Source: Ditylenchus dipsaci (taxonomy: Eukaryota; Nematoda; Chromadorea; Rhabditida; Anguinidae). From it: a stretch of 64,000 nucleotides of DNA. This document shows positions 22,299 to 32,769 of this stretch, one piece after another. The notes under the pieces are model-generated. The model made no database searches. It was not told the origin of the DNA and was given only the letters and a program-made list of their open reading frames with translations. A program made the translations under genes and the position numbers. The stretch is from the NCBI GenBank assembly GCA_004194705.1, contig SADC01001341.1, positions 310,001-374,000 of the forward strand, in the 5' to 3' direction. Each line of letters starts with the position of its first letter. The first letter of the stretch is position 1.

Positions 22299-22710
22299 TG
22301 GCCAGGCACTAGGTCATTTCGTCCCCGGTCATTTCGTCATTTCCAGAACTGAGCTTCCTAATGTTTTAGCATTATAAAACCGTGTTCAGGACACAATTCT
22401 AGATGGGTACAATAATTTTTAATTACTTTCAATTAAATCCAATATTTCGGATTCTAGAGGTGTTACGTTTAGAGGAGATACCACGGGATTACCTTATCAT
22501 TAGGAGGCTCACCGGTCTTATAAACGTAAATATATGACTGTCATTCAAGAAAAAAAATGTCTGCTACCACATAGATCTGAACCTGTTTGGAAATTTCAAA
22601 TTGGCGGCTTTTGGGACGAAAAGACCGTCGCCCGATGGCCAAAACTTTTATTTTAGCTATTTGCTGCTGTTGGCATAGACGTGCGTAGAGATGTGTGACT
22701 TCTATTTGTT

Positions 22711-22718
22711 CTGTTCAG
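22711..22718 (+). promoter_or_regulatory. Probable trans-splice acceptor
   Basis: CTGTTCAG abuts the start codon ATG. An acceptor with no open exon before it, directly at the start, is the usual sign of spliced-leader addition in nematodes. Confidence 0.55.
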
Positions 22719-24673
22719 ATGCGTGCTTCTTCTCGTTCAATTTGGATGGTGCTGCTTGTTGTTTGCGCTAGTTGTCCGTGTGGTGTCTGCGCTGAGGAAA
22801 GCGATAATTTGCCGTATGCAATTTCTGATCCATTCTCTATGCTTTATGCGATTTTCAGTACAATTCTGCTGAAAGAGGGGCCGTCGAAAAGCATCACGAA
22901 GGCAGTACTAGCGCCAAGTCCGGATAAGATCGACTTCACCATTATGCCATTGGATTGCACCATTGGTGATCTTATCAACAAGTAATTTCATTTTGTTACA
23001 GACGACCTAATGTTCAAATTTAGAGTCAAGTATTCCTACTCGATGGCTGCAACATGGAAATGAGTTGGGAAGAGTTAAATGTTTTTCGCACGCAAAAAGT
23101 CTTTTAATTTTTCAATTGGCTGTAATAATTTTTTGATCACTTAGATGGGGAACACAACAAGGACATCGTGCAAGCTTCTGATTTTACGAACATCAGCATC
23201 TCGATTCAGAATCAAGAAGTCAAGTTCCAAACGATGAAAAGCGTTGTGGCATCCAATGATGCCTGCCCGGTGAAGAATGAGCAATTGCCTGGAGCCAATG
23301 GATACTTTCTGAATTTTACGGTGTGGTGCCTTGAATATTTGCAGTGTGATGTTCAGCTCAACTTTGTAAGCCTTTTCTTTTAGCGATCTTTCAGAAATTC
23401 CAACACTTTTGTGCGGTCATAACTTTTTTCCTACGTCGATTTTCGAAATTTTATAAATGCCAATCGACTCAGTGTTGCGTGGGAGTTCTTTTTGATGTAT
23501 AATGTCAAAAACACTATTTTCCCCGGTCCTCCTGTGGTTTGTGTCTCGCGTATCCAATGGTCATCCGCAGACCAGGAACCAAATCACAGGCGGAACAAGC
23601 GAACATCGTATTTTTGAATTCATATACCAAACATATTTCCACGCAATGCTGAGTCTATTGGCGTTTATAGAATTTCGAAATTCGACCTAACAGAAAAAAT
23701 GACCTTTGACCTTTGCTTTCAGCCTCCAGGGTACAAGGTTTTCGTGCCTCCAAGGGATCCAACGACTGTTGCTCCTTCTCAGGTTCTAGAATGGTGGGCT
23801 ATTGTTGCTATTTGTGCTGCGGTTATTTTGTAAGACTTAAAGACTATTATTTTGGTAACTAAAGCCTTTGAATTTGCAGTGTCCTGGTCCTGGTGGGTAT
23901 TGCCGTCTGGTGCATCTACGGTTATTATAAACCTGTGTTGCCTGCTACCTACGATGCGAAACTGTCCACTCCTACTGCTGTGACGTGCTTGCCGGCTCAG
24001 AAAGTGGTCAAGTCATCTGCTGCTACTCAGCTTGCTCCAGTGTCTTGTGATCTAAAGCAGGGGTCAGTTGCTGAACAAGTACTATCTTACTCGTGATTTC
24101 GTCAAGTTTTCAGGGTTTTCCGGGTTCCATCTTCTACCGCTCCGTCTTCTACTGCTCCTCCGTCTTCTACTCCTGCTCTTCCGCCATCGACCGCTCCGCC
24201 GTCGACTGCTCCTCCGCAAAAGTATTCGTTTTTAATTTGTGTTTGAGGCCTTTCTTATAGCTGGTTTTCAGGTCTGAAGACGAGCGATTCCAGCGCAGAA
24301 CCCGTGAGCGAGTAGCCAAGTAAGCCATTCAGTAATAGTCTGTGATGTCACTTATCGAACTTGTTGTTGCAGGTTCAAGGCTGCTACCATTGAAATTCCG
24401 CCGGTTCCAGCTCCTATCATTGATACTCCGTAAGTCATTCTGTTGACGCTAATCTAGATATCTTGAATTGATTTTGCTATTAGGTCGCAAAGATTGCCAT
24501 CGGCCGAATTCCGCCGCACGTTGGAAAGTAGAGATGAAACTGAATTGGCACCAAACACAGTCAAGCTTGATCGCTATGAGCGTGAAAGATCTCGTCGAAT
24601 GCTTAAAGCCGTGGATGAGGGTGACCAGCCGAGAAAGACGAAGTCCAGCTCGACCATTGAGGACGTCATGTAG
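22719..24673 (+). CDS. Single-pass membrane protein, signal peptide
   Basis: Nine exons: 22719-22981, 23024-23063, 23145-23365, 23723-23829, 23880-24062, 24114-24221, 24272-24319, 24373-24429, 24484-24673. An N-terminal signal peptide (MRASSRSIWMVLLVVCASCP) is followed by an extracellular region, then a membrane span from WWAIVAICAAVIF across an exon junction into VLVLVGIAVW. Next come a Pro/Ser/Thr repeat exon (PPSTAPPST) and a charged tail ending TIEDVM, so the topology is type I. I do not recognise the family. Exons 2-9 join in one frame; exon 1 to 2 is one base short. AATAAA near 24791 is a likely polyadenylation signal. Intron 3 (357 nt) is unusually long. Confidence 0.75.
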
Positions 24674-24839
24674 TCTTCCAGAAGCAACATTATTCCGTTG
24701 TGTATTGTATTATTATCCTATTGTATTTGTTGGCGGACTGTGGGTGTTGCACACCTTCGAGCGCCTTGTATATATCTATATTCTAGCGTTTAATAAAGCT
24801 CCTTCTATAAAAATCGTTTGGGTGGACAGGCTATTGGTC

Positions 24840-25460
24840 GTGACGCGGGTGTTCCCCTCAAGCTCTGTTTCCCCTCAAAGGTCGTCTCCCTCAAAGTTCA
24901 TATCCCTCAAGTGTCGTTTCGCCTAAAAATAATTTTTCTAAAATAAACTAATGTAATGTTTTCCCTCAAAGTGCGTTTCCCCTCAAGCTCGTTTCCCCTC
25001 AAAGTTCGTTTCCATTCAAACTTCATTTCCCTCAAAGGTGTATACCTATACCAGAAGATTGAGTTAGGTATACCTCTATGGGGATAGGTCTCAGTGTAAG
25101 GTAAACGGGTGCGTCAGTAGGGCGGGTAGGTGATAAATAGGAATTACGAGGCCTGAAATTTGGGTGGACTTTTCTTAATACTTCTTATATGTACTTCTAC
25201 GCACCACTCTACAACATGAAAATTTTGACCAAATCTCGAAAAAAAAGGTATCAAGAAGTCCAGAAGAAGAAAAAAAGAATCCGCTTTGCGTACTTAATTT
25301 CCGGATGCATTAATATTGAGGTATTTTCGAATACTTTTTTGTGAATTCGATCAGACTGTGAATTGTCCCAAACTGTGAATTGTCCTAGACTGTGAATTGT
25401 ACCATACTGTGAACTGTCCCAGACTGTGAATTGTCCAGACTGTAAATTGTCAGTGTCCCT
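24840..25460. repeat. Two short tandem arrays
   Basis: TTTCCCCTCAAAGTTCG-like units fill about 24845-25040. A separate array of GACTGTGAATTGTCC units fills about 25355-25445. The latter resembles the GGACATTTCACTCTC arrays in 42236-42380 and 43045-43125. No gene is seen in 24680-26090. Confidence 0.6.
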
Positions 25461-25819
25461 GAAGAAAGTGAGGTTAGTTAGGATTCTAGGATGTGGAAGA
25501 TAGTTTGAATTGGAGGGCACACAAATATCAGAATTATTTCCGCATTATGCCTGGATCTCTGAAAGATTTGATGTGGACAGAGGCGTCGTTCTCTTTATAT
25601 TTGTACGGTTCGTGACATAATTTCGTCGGCCCAATATTTCGTAGCGGCCATAATTTCGTCGCGGATGATATTCGCGTCATTTTGGTAAGTTTTGCTGATT
25701 GATTCAATTCAGTGTTGCGAACCACTGGTTGGCGGTGAATTCACTCACTTCAAAGATAAGTTCATGTAAGCTAAAGGAGACTAAATTTCTGCACGTCGAT
25801 ACATGTATTGTACTTACTG

Positions 25820-26065
25820 AAACACGTTTGAGTTCGTCCTAAGGTACGCTAGCCTACCCTTGCCTAAGCCTAAAAAACTAAGTAGCAAGTAAAACTACAA
25901 AATACCACCAAGTGAAGTACCTCTAAAAATTACTGGCCCTATCCGTCATTGGGTACCAATTTTTAAGCTTGGTCCCCCTGCTGTTTTTTTCGTAATTTTT
26001 TTTGTCTTAGGCTCGGATTTAGGCAAGGCTTAGCCAGCGTATGTTAGGATTAACTCAAATATACC
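25820..26065. repeat. Inverted repeat, TAGGCCAGCGTA family
   Basis: GAGTTCGTCCTAAGGTACGC with CCTTGCCTAAGCC on the left pairs with GGCAAGGCTTAGCCAGCG on the right. Relatives lie at 29960-30115, 31108-31305 and 38225-38280. Confidence 0.6.
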
Positions 26066-26187
26066 TTAGATTCATATTTCAGTCTTTTTTAACGTATGTT
26101 AGCAAATCCCTGTCTAAACCTAGTTTTGAAAAATCACGAAAAAAGTACAAGGAGACCAATGCAAAAATGGACTGGCAGGGCTCGTTT

Positions 26188-26518
26188 TCAGTGTGACGTT
26201 CAGCTCAATTTTGTAAGTCTTTTCTTGTGGCCAGGTTTTCCTAATTGCAGTTCAGTCTTTTGTTCATGGAATTTATTCAGGTTTATAATCCCAACATGAA
26301 CACAAGTTTAAAATTAAGACACAATTTATCTATGTACGTATCCTGGCTGTCGCTGATCCACAGCTATCAATCTCCATTTGGAAAAGATTTTCAGTGAACA
26401 ACAGTTAAAAAACGAAAACGGTGTGATTAAAGTGACCTCAGGAGAAACGTTGATCAACCCTGAAAAAATTCTGGCTATGCCTCTAAACTCATTTCTACAT
26501 AACTTGGTGGTCAACTAA
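26188..26518 (+). pseudogene. Fragment of the membrane-protein gene plus exon-like ORF
   Basis: The stretch near 26188-26230 encodes QCDVQLNF followed by a donor and TCTTTTCTT, repeating the end of exon 3 of the gene at 22719 and the start of its intron. About 150 bp later an open frame beginning near LEKIFSEQQL runs to a stop (LHNLVVN). Its splice links are not in frame. I read this as a partial duplicate joined to an unidentified 3' exon. Confidence 0.35.
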
Positions 26519-26665
26519 ATGTTCGATTTACAGTGTGTGCATGGATTTGCGGCAGATTTGGGATTTTTAAAGTGGTTCGGAGACCGAATGGTAAAACACA
26601 CTTATAAGCGAACAATTTTTCGCCGACCAATTTTCGACCGCTATAATTTCCGTTTTCTCACGGCC

Positions 26666-26840
26666 CTAGTGCAGAAGCGGTTGCCAAAATTTGCCTTGGT
26701 CCCCCCTGTTGTTTTGAAGGTGATCATGGTAAAGGTGATCATGTTAACCATAATCACCATGATCACTACAATCACTATATTAATATAACTATAATGAACA
26801 GGGGGACCAAGGCAAATTTTGGCAACCGCTTCTGCACTAG
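26666..26840. repeat. Near-perfect palindrome
   Basis: CTAGTGCAGAAGCGGTTGCC at the left end is the exact inverse of the right end. The arms continue through CTTGGTCCCCC. The centre is a GATCA / TAACCAT-rich loop. It looks like a MITE, but no target duplication was found. Confidence 0.65.
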
Positions 26841-27221
26841 GACCAATATCACCATACTTTAGTCTATCAGTACAACTCAACCAAAATCATTACTACTACA
26901 TGCAAAATCACTAGCTCATTCAGTAGACCTGAATCTTAGCTACAAAATGGCAATAACTGATTTTTTTGAAAAATTTAAAAAAGTGATAGCCATTTCCAAG
27001 TGACAAATCTGATTTAGCATTCGCAAACAGCCTTCTTATTGTATTTGAGTCCTGAGACTTTGACTTCCAATTTGATTCAACATTTTTAGGGTATGAACTT
27101 TAGGGTAGAAATTTTTTAAAAGCGCGGAAATGCCCCTTTAAGACGAGTCAGCTATTTCTGAGTCATGAGATTCAGACAAATGTTTCCAAAATCCTTTGCA
27201 AACATAATTTTGTAAAATTTC

Positions 27222-27642
27222 TCAATTTACTACACTCACATTCAGCCAGGCATAGAAGTCTCTTTCGAGAGTAGCTGGTGTGCTCAGATCAATGATGCAT
27301 CTGCACCTAGACATAGCAGCCAATTGTGGATTACCATAACTCAAATAGCCTGAGTGATTGCTAGAAGAAGTGGATCGATGCAGGGTCAGAGGGTATGTCT
27401 TTGTGGGGAACACAGTGACTGAGTGATGTGCCGATAAAATGCCAGAAGAAGGCATGTAGATCTCGGCATGGCCGGTCTCCATCCCAAATAACTAGTGATG
27501 GATCAGTAGTAGTAGGACCAGTTCTGCTAGCTGGAGGCTCATCACCCACCAGTAGTAGTGAAAGTGAAAAGTGAAAGCAGGGGAAAACTGGAGTGGATGA
27601 AAGTTGTGGTAGCATAGCACGTCCCAAATAGGTGGTGATCAC
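27222..27642 (-). CDS. Hypothetical overlapping ORFs, weak
   Basis: On the minus strand a frame from ATG at 27642 runs 93 codons with a hydrophobic early part (FHFSLSLLLVG). A second frame starting METGHAEIY overlaps it from 27482 to a stop at 27222 and looks more protein-like (CRCIIDLSTPATLERD). A clear splice joining them was not found. The opposite strand at 27632-27823 has a Leu-rich signal-like frame without an ATG. At most one of these is real. Confidence 0.25.
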
Positions 27643-28043
27643 CTTTCTCCAATTGCTTCTCCTCCTTCTCTCACTAATTTGGCCTTGCTGCTATTGCGCA
27701 AAAGGTAAGCCTGCTTGTTGTTGTCTTTCCACTTGCTTGTCTCAGCTCCTTCTTCTTATGATTATTTTGGGTCTTCTTCTTCTTCTTCTGCTCTTTATTT
27801 GCATCAGCAAACGATTTACCTGAGGCGAAAAAGAAGATCTTGTTTTTTGAAGGCTGTTGCGCAATAAAATTATTGTTGTTGTGACTATGCTTAGGCTTAT
27901 CTACAGGGTGTTTTGGAATTTGTAAGATTTCTTAAAATCCCGATTTTTTATTTTTTGATCTTTTATAAATTTAATTAGGTCGTGTTTTATTGTGTGTAGA
28001 AAATAATTAATAGTTTACGAATGGATGTAACTGAAAATTGTTG

Positions 28044-28607
28044 TCCCTAAAGTCTGAATTCTCGTCCCTTTTTAATTATTTCTGGCCTCTTTTTAAAATT
28101 TCAAATAAAAAATTTGAAATCCTACCCTTTTTTTCTGAAATGTTGCGCCTTTTTAATCAAAATCGGGTAAATTCCTACGATTTTTCATTAAAGGCGCCAA
28201 ATCGGAGAAATTTAGGCCAGCGATGGCTTGCGACATTTCGAATTGCGACAATTTGGATTGCGACAAAATCACATTGCGACAATTCAAATTGCGACAAATT
28301 AAGCTGAGACAAATATTTACAAATAAGATTCGTAATTCAAATAGTAATTTTTTGTCGCAATTTAATTTTGGCGCAATTTGATTTTGTCGCAATTTGAAAT
28401 GTCGCAGTTTGATTTGTCGCAATCTCAATTGTCGCAATTTGAATTTGTCGCAATTCGAATTGTCGCAATTTGAAATGTCGCAAGCTATCGCTGGCCGGAA
28501 TTTACCCGATTTTTGATTAAAAAGGGGCAACATTTCAGAAAAAGAGCAATATTTCAGTATTTTTATTTGAAATTTGAAAAAGGGCCAAGAATTCAGACTT
28601 TAGAGAC
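28044..28607. repeat. Large palindrome with TTGCGACAA array
   Basis: GTTGTCCCTAAAGTCTGAAT pairs with the right end TTCAGACTTTAGAGACAAC. The inner arms are arrays of AATTTGTCGCAATT words in opposite orientation. No target duplication was found. The stretch 28608-29160 shows only a decayed TA-MITE core near 28930-29040. Confidence 0.65.
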
Positions 28608-29167
28608 AACGATTCGATTTGATCAATTTACAAATATTTGTAGAAATAATGCAGTCTACTTTCGATTGAGTGCAGCTCACTCAAGTTCGCTCCCGCCTAG
28701 GGTGTGGCTCTTTTTTACTTCTTCTTTTGAAAGTTTTTACCAAATCTGATTCGTAAGTCTAATCAGAAAAATAGCATGGGTTCCTATTTGCCGGTTGTAT
28801 TTTAAAATGGCAACCTTTTTGCTAAAAACACCCGGTGTAGTCTTGGTGTAGCCTTACTTTTAAAAAAGGCTACACTAAATTGAGAGGCGTAGGTCTTTTC
28901 GGTAAGTCAGAAACAACCAGCAAAACTGGAATCCTTATGGTATTTTTGACTAGACTGTCGAATCAGGTTTGTCGAAAAACTTCAAAATAGAGGTAAAAAA
29001 GTTTCGGACTCTAGGCGGAAACGAACTTGAGTGGACTACACTAGATCGAGTCATTTTAGAATACGTATATTTTGTCCCATTTACTGAGGAGAGTTATTAT
29101 TAGAGCAATAATCAAAGTTTTATTTATTTTTGCATCGGAGTTTCCTGTGATGCATGTACTTTTTTAA

Positions 29168-29628
29168 AGGACATGCTCGTGCGTCCAAAATTTGTTCCTA
29201 AGCATTGCGTTTCTGTATAGATTTTTCAACTTCTTTTCTCACAAAACTATACCTAAAATAAATTCTATGCCTTGTTTTATTAGAAACCCAATCAAAAAAT
29301 TTTGTTCAGAAATCCAATGATTAGGAAAAAAATTTGGATTGGCGGGCACTGATTTTAAACGCACCAATTTCAAAATGCATTTTCGTGTGCTACAAGAAAA
29401 TTTAGGTGGGACCATTGACCATTTTTATATGCCTCCAATTGTTTGTATGCTTTTTTTTATCAAGTTTTTTAAAATTTTCTGACTAATTTTAAAATTTATA
29501 ATAAGGATATCAATAACAAATTTGGCGCTAGTAGCGAATACTAGGGTCATAAATTTTATGCAAAATGAGTGAAAAACAGTCTGATGTTCCACGCTTTCGT
29601 TTGCGGAGTAACGCACGAGCATGACCCT
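29168..29628. mobile_element. TTAA-flanked MITE
   Basis: Ends AGGACATGCTCGTGCGT and ACGCACGAGCATGACCCT lie between TTAA copies (29164-29167, 29629-29632). A GGATTGGCGGGCAC block and AAATAAATTCTATGCCTTG link it to 9602-10269. Confidence 0.78.
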
Positions 29629-29739
29629 TTAATGGGATGTCCACAATGCATCTGTGTCCGTAAACGCGCGCCGTGAAACGGTCCGTGTATTTCCACACAA
29701 AAAGCACGTTTACGGACACGGCCCATTGTGGGCGAAAAC

Positions 29740-30234
29740 GGTATACCACCGACTGGATACAAAAACTGACTGGATACACCGACTGGATACATTGACGACT
29801 GGATACACTAAATTACTGAATTTTACCTGAGTGGTGGGTATTGGGTATGATAAAACATCTTTTCAGCCTTACCAAACGATGGTAATTCATACTATTCCCT
29901 TTAAGAATATCTGTAGCACATATTTTTGGCCATACTGTGGTGTTTTTGGCTTTGTATTTTGTGATAATAACTTAGGCGAAGCCTTAGACTCAGGGTAGGC
30001 CAGCGTAAGTTAGGACAGGCTCAAATATGTTTTTCGAACCATAAAAAAGTTCGTAAAACATGTTTGAGTTCATCCTGATGAAGAGTTGGCTATCCCGCGC
30101 CTATACTTGAGTCATAAATATGTGAAGTATCATGAATGGGGATTAAGACTGTATCCAGTCGGTGTATCCAGTCGTCAATGTATCCAGTCGGTGTATTCAG
30201 TCAGTTTTTGTATCCAGTCGTCAGGCGTTCAAAA
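29740..30234. mobile_element. Element with 9-bp duplication and GGATAC arrays
   Basis: GGCGAAAAC lies on both sides (29731-29739, 30235-30243). Just inside the ends, ACTGGATACAAAAACTGACT arrays are inverted copies of each other. The extreme ends (GGTATACC; TTCAAAA) are not inverted repeats. A 9-bp duplication suggests Mutator-type transposition. A TAGGCCAGCGTA inverted repeat is nested near 29960-30115. The flanks themselves form an outer inverted pair (CCACAATGCATCTGTGTCCG). Confidence 0.72.
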
Positions 30235-30299
30235 GGCGAAAACATAGTCCATGTTACGGACGCGGACACGGATACGGATGCATTGTGGGCACCTCATTA

Positions 30300-31100
30300 A
30301 TAATTTTAACGTAAATTATCGCTCATTTTCACAAAAAAATCAAATATCCTTATGGCCGCGTATTCATCATTGTGCAAAAGTTTTTTCAATTTTCAAAAAC
30401 ATCCAGGATTTTTTTTATAGAAAAACACCCTGTAAATTTTGTTCATTGCGCAATGCTTTCTCTAGTTTCCCTTTTCTAATTCCACTACTTCAAATGCAGA
30501 TAGAATAATAAAAATTGGATTGAAGAGGCTTTTTCTAATTGTTACTACTGCCTTCTGGCTGGAAGGTAGTTTTCTCCCTAGCCTGGACCAAAAGAGGAAA
30601 TAGGCTCTCATAATTTAGCTATTACAGAAGAAGGAGAAGGGGCAGAAAAAGATGTGTCAACATCAAAAGAAAAAATCACATGCGCAGGCAAAGAAGAGCA
30701 GCAAACAGGGAAAATAGCTGAGGAATTTTTCTGGTTGGATCAAGCCCCTGGGCTACAACTATTTGCCTTTCCCTTGTAGGCAACGCAGCATTTATCATGC
30801 GAAAAAGCTAGTTTTTTGCTTGCTTGTGCATACTTCAGCGTCATCCCTTTTTCTCTGATGATCAATGGAGGCAGGGGGCAAAGGTTGATTAGAGGGTAGG
30901 GGATGTGTGCTAGTGAAAGTAGCAATTTGACTACATTTTTATTGGGCGAAGCCTATCACTTGAATGTGGAATGCCTTGAGGGTCTTTTGAGATGTCTGTT
31001 TTTGCGCTTTTATTTCAGCACTTGATGGTTGATTTCTGTGAAAAAAATTGTGGTATAATTTTTTTTGGAGATTGACTCATGATCACATAAATTTCAAGAT
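30300..31100. other. No supported gene
   Basis: A minus-strand ORF at 30740-30925 starts with a Leu/Pro-rich stretch and ends KCCVAYKGKANSCSPGA. It could be a small secreted peptide but has no splice, family or duplicate support. Confidence 0.2.
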
Positions 31101-31107
31101 ACTTATG

Positions 31108-31305
31108 TACTTCGGAAGGGGGAGGGGGGTGTCCCTAGGTAGAGTATTGGGCTTAAGCTAAGGCAAGGGTAGGCCAGCGTATGTAAGAACGGACTCAAAA
31201 ATGTTTTTTATTACTTTTTGTAGTCAGGGAAATACCTTAGAGTCCTGACATACGCTGGCTTACACTTGCTTAAGCCGAAGACTTTACCTAGGACTCCCCG
31301 AAGTG
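31108..31305. repeat. Inverted repeat, TAGGCCAGCGTA family
   Basis: ACTTCGGAAGG / GTCCCTAGGTAGAG on the left pairs with TACCTAGGACTCCCCGAAG on the right, with GGTAGGCCAGCGTATGT inside. Confidence 0.6.
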
Positions 31306-31428
31306 CACAAGTGCCGATTTTAAGGATTGTTATCATAATTTAGTGGTCTTTCACTTAAAAAGTCTCCTAACAGCCATAATTTTATCCACCTAGTTTATGG
31401 GTGTTTCAGGTTCGACTTTGTAGTAAAA

Positions 31429-31810
31429 GAACAGTTCGCATCGATGCGAACTGTCCACATGGCTTTTTTGAGTATAAATACCTATTTTCATGTATTTTTT
31501 ATTATTCTAATCCTACCTAGCAGCCAAAATTTCTCAGAAATCTGAATCCATTAACAGAATTTAAAAAAATCCTTGTCGAGATATGAATTAAAGTCCAAAA
31601 ACAAACTTTTTTTAAAAATAATTTTTCAACTTTAGTTCATGTCTCTACAACCTTTTTTTTTTCGAAATTCTGTTAACGGATTCAGATTCCTGAAGAATTT
31701 TTGGCTAATGGGTAGATTAGAAAGAAAAAAAATACATGCAAATAATTATTTATACTCAAAAGTAGCCAAGTGGACAGATTTAGGACAGTTCGCATCGATG
31801 CGAACTGTCC
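31429..31810. mobile_element. Foldback element ending in 28-nt palindromes
   Basis: Both ends are the same 28-nt palindrome (half GGACAGTTCGCATC, then its complement), perfect at 31783-31810 and one base off at 31429-31456. The arms continue with CCACATGG / AGCCAAGTGG and TTTCGAAATTCTGTTAA. The ORF at 31639-31899 is a product of the arm sequence. Confidence 0.7.
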
Positions 31811-31819
31811 TATATCTCG

Positions 31820-32769
31820 ATGTTTTCTCGCTTCATGTCAAATGTGTCCTAAATACTATCGGTGGTTTTTTTAAATATGTGGCATTGTGTTTTCTTTAAA
31901 TTTAAAAAAAAAATTAAGTTGACCTCTCTTTTTTTAGCTGAGAGTCTTGGGCCAAGACTCTTGGCTACAAAATGATAAGTCAACTTTTTAAAACTTTTGA
32001 AAAATTTATAGGAAAAACACAATGCCACAGATTTTTTTTTGAAAAAAACAACAATATTTATGACTAAGCCTAATAATTTTTAAAGAAGGTAAAATCATTC
32101 ATTTTAGTCAGAAAACCTAATTTGGGCATGCTTTTTTTGTTAGATGATGCTAAATAAAAAAATTTCGGCGTGTAGTTTAAAAAACTGATCGGATAAAGTA
32201 TTATTGGAGTATTATCACTCCAAAATTGCAACTAATTCTCACATTGAGTCTTGTTTCAATTGGTCAATCCAGGGGTCATTTGCTGCTTTATTCCTGATTT
32301 TATGAGAGTTTAGCCTAAACTAATCCCAATTTTTATAGATAATCCTATTCAGATTGAATTTCTTTACAAAAAGCTCCCTCTGCTATTGGGGTGAAAAAAG
32401 GGTAGGCGATTTGCAAATTTTAATTTTTGTGTGTATTTACAATATAAAAATATTTTTATTAATTGTACAAATGCTTTATTATGAATAAAAAAATTTTAAT
32501 TTTTGATATATAGAATTCTCTTTTCTAAAATAAAAAATAAAGAAACATGGAGTGTCGTGGATATTGATCAAACAAAAATGTTAAATATTAAATGGATTAT
32601 TGCTAGCAGCTATTTGATTAAAACAAATATATAATAACAATTAATAATAAAAAGAGGAATTACGAGATGCACTGAGGAGGACAGAAGAGATTGGCGGGGA
32701 ATGAGAAGTGATGCAGTGATTCCATTGCTGGAATTTTACATAAGGCTTTTTGTGTGGTTAGTGAATAGC
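31820..32769. other. AT-rich, no gene
   Basis: An inverted pair AGTTGACCTC / AAGTCAACTTTTTAA and AAACACAATGCCACA-type words near 31860-32030 form a weak palindrome. The stretch 32400-32680 is very AT-rich and is the downstream flank of the Ground-like gene. Confidence 0.4.

Noticed and set aside
24840..25040. Possible CRISPR-like array
   Set aside because: Short degenerate tandem units without regular unique spacers, in a eukaryotic genome.
27632..27823. Leu-rich signal-peptide-like frame
   Set aside because: No ATG. A CTTCTTCTC-rich stretch easily gives Leu runs. Kept only as a remark under the minus-strand entry.
31639..31899. 86-codon ORF
   Set aside because: Contained in the arm of the palindromic element 31429-31810.
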